DNA of 6,502 nt, from positions 1 to 6,502 of the forward strand of contig CAJUGE010000085.1 in the NCBI GenBank assembly GCA_910586295.1, given 5' to 3'. The position numbers and the translations under genes are program-made. The stretch's first letter is position 1. Every line of letters starts with the position of its first letter. Of this stretch, positions 5,644 to 6,502 are shown in pieces. The notes beneath the pieces are model-generated. The model did no database searches. It was given only the letters and a program-made list of their open reading frames with translations, and had not been told where the DNA came from. Source of the DNA: an uncultured Bacilli bacterium (GTDB taxonomy: Bacteria; Bacillota_I; Bacilli_A; RF39; UBA660).

Positions 5644-6342
5644 ATGCAGCAAAAAAGAATATATAAAAGAAAAAAATTAAAACCTAAAATCAAGATATTT
5701 ATATTTGTACTATTGTCATTATTTATTATACAAACTGGAAGGAATTTATTAAAATTAACTCACGCAAGTGAAAATGAAGTATCAAATAAAACTAGCACAC
5801 AAGTGGAAAATAAAAGTAAAAATACTAATCAGTCTTCAGTTTTTCCGAAAGAAGTGTATGGTGTTGCAGTTTACACAAAATTGATAGACATAAATACATC
5901 AGCAAGAACTGGTGAAAAACGAATTATTAAATACATAGTTATACACGAAACAGACAATTTTGAAAAAGGTGTTGGTGCTGCTAATCATGCAACATTTTTA
6001 AAAAACAATAACAAAAGTCCTACATCTTGGCATTATACAGTTGATGATAAAGAAATTTATCATCATATACCAGATGATGAAAGAGCAAATCATGCAGGAG
6101 ATAAAGAAGGAAATGATTATGGCATAGGTATAGAACTTTGTGTAAATGAAGATGGCGATTTTAATCAAACATTTGATAATGCTACCAAGTTAGTCGCATA
6201 TCTTCTTAAATCTTACAATTTAGATATTAGTGCTATAAAAACTCATCACGATTTTACAGGTAAAGAATGTCCTCACAATATATTAAAAAGTAATAGACTA
6301 GGAAAGTTCAAAGAAAAAGTCAGATATTATTTAAATATTTGA
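5644..6342 (+). CDS. Membrane-anchored or exported N-acetylmuramoyl-L-alanine amidase (Amidase_2)
   Basis: A 232-residue predicted zinc hydrolase that cuts the bond between MurNAc and L-Ala in peptidoglycan. A basic N-terminus precedes a hydrophobic segment (about 15-31). THA-SE near residue 41 is a possible signal-peptidase site, so the protein could be anchored or released. A short polar linker (about 42-66) leads to an Amidase_2 (T7 lysozyme/PGRP-like) domain: YIVIHET (zinc ligand H101), TSWHYTVDDKEIYHHIP, ANHAGD, GIGIELC, and THHDFTGKECPHNIL, with zinc ligand H201, K207 corresponding to the catalytic Lys of T7 lysozyme, and zinc ligand C209. No SH3 or LysM wall-binding domain is present. 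AAGGAG (5630-5635) lies 8 bases before ATG. It is 85 bp after the deacetylase gene, with its own copy of the promoter block, and its first 40 residues resemble those of the deacetylase. Confidence 0.9.
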   Translation: MQQKRIYKRKKLKPKIKIFIFVLLSLFIIQTGRNLLKLTHASENEVSNKTSTQVENKSKNTNQSSVFPKEVYGVAVYTKLIDINTSARTGEKRIIKYIVIHETDNFEKGVGAANHATFLKNNNKSPTSWHYTVDDKEIYHHIPDDERANHAGDKEGNDYGIGIELCVNEDGDFNQTFDNATKLVAYLLKSYNLDISAIKTHHDFTGKECPHNILKSNRLGKFKEKVRYYLNI

Positions 6343-6364
6343 TATTTAGTTAAATAGTTTAAAG

Positions 6365-6419
6365 AAAGACATCTGGTAATATGTCAAGATAAATATTAAA
6401 TTTTCCCAGAAATGTCTTT
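6365..6419. terminator. Long hairpin after the amidase gene, possibly bidirectional terminator
   Basis: AAAGACAT (6365-6372) pairs with ATGTCTTT (6412-6419), CTGG (6373-6376) with CCAG (6406-6409) across a 2-nt bulge, and TAATAT (6377-6382) with ATATTA (6393-6398) inside. A short T-run (6425-6428) follows on the + strand, and T-rich sequence follows the stem on the minus strand. It probably ends the cassette, but the T-tracts are weak. Confidence 0.45.
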
Positions 6420-6447
6420 AGCAGTTTTATCGGAACTTTCTGCTTTA

Positions 6448-6501
6448 TCAAATAAATATCAAGCCATACTTAAAACTGTGTGCATAAGTTGCAAACTGTT
6501 C
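6448..6501 (-). CDS. Possible minus-strand C-terminal coding fragment, partial
   Basis: Read leftward from the window edge, one minus-strand frame gives EQFATYAHSFKYGLIFI and then TGA (6450-6448). The pattern is vaguely like the C-terminal helix of small proteins common on clostridial elements, but 17 residues cannot settle it and no start is inside the window. The hairpin to its left would suit two convergent genes. Confidence 0.2.
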   Translation of the reverse strand, partial: EQFATYAHSFKYGLIFI

Positions 6502-6502
6502 G

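Overview
This is AT-rich DNA from a low-GC Gram-positive bacterium, most likely a Clostridia-type Firmicute (inference). The signs are strong ATA/AGA/AAA codon bias, canonical AAGGAG Shine-Dalgarno sites, TAA/TGA stops, and relatives of the encoded families in clostridial accessory regions. All recognisable genes are on the + strand. No rRNA, tRNA, CRISPR array or intact recombinase or transposase was found, but the layout looks like an integration hotspot.

Region 1 (1-533) has no intact gene. It holds the broken C-terminal end of an RlmCD/RumA-type 23S rRNA uracil-C5 methyltransferase (about 131-337), then a nine-codon reading frame with a good ribosome binding site (386-412) that looks like the cut-off start of another gene. 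Region 2 (558-2246) is a two-gene unit: an intact class I SAM-dependent methyltransferase and a RhuM-family gene broken by one frameshift near 1943. Region 3 (2247-2636) holds a 60-bp imperfect palindrome, a second diverged rlmCD tail and degraded coding sequence. The two tails and the DNA after them form a gapless 84-bp direct repeat (301-384 and 2347-2430, 68/84 identical by hand count). It brackets the methyltransferase-RhuM unit, as expected for successive insertions of elements that target the 3' end of rlmCD.

Region 4 (2637-6342) is a four-gene envelope-stress cassette: an OmpR/PhoB-type response regulator, its membrane histidine kinase, a membrane-anchored polysaccharide deacetylase with a complete NodB (CE4) motif set, and a membrane-anchored or exported N-acetylmuramoyl-L-alanine amidase (Amidase_2). 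The last two genes are each preceded by almost the same 58-bp block (53/58 identical). It contains TTTGAC-N5-TTTGAC, an 11-bp-period direct repeat, exactly 10 bp upstream of a conserved TATCAT. This is the geometry of PhoB-class activator promoters, so the adjacent response regulator is the obvious candidate activator. The two proteins also share a similar N-terminal basic/membrane-anchor module joined to unrelated catalytic domains. The simplest model is a self-contained sense-and-remodel system in which the kinase detects an envelope signal and the regulator switches on a peptidoglycan deacetylase and an amidase.

Region 5 (6343-6502) has a long hairpin, probably a terminator, and a possible minus-strand C-terminal coding fragment running off the window.
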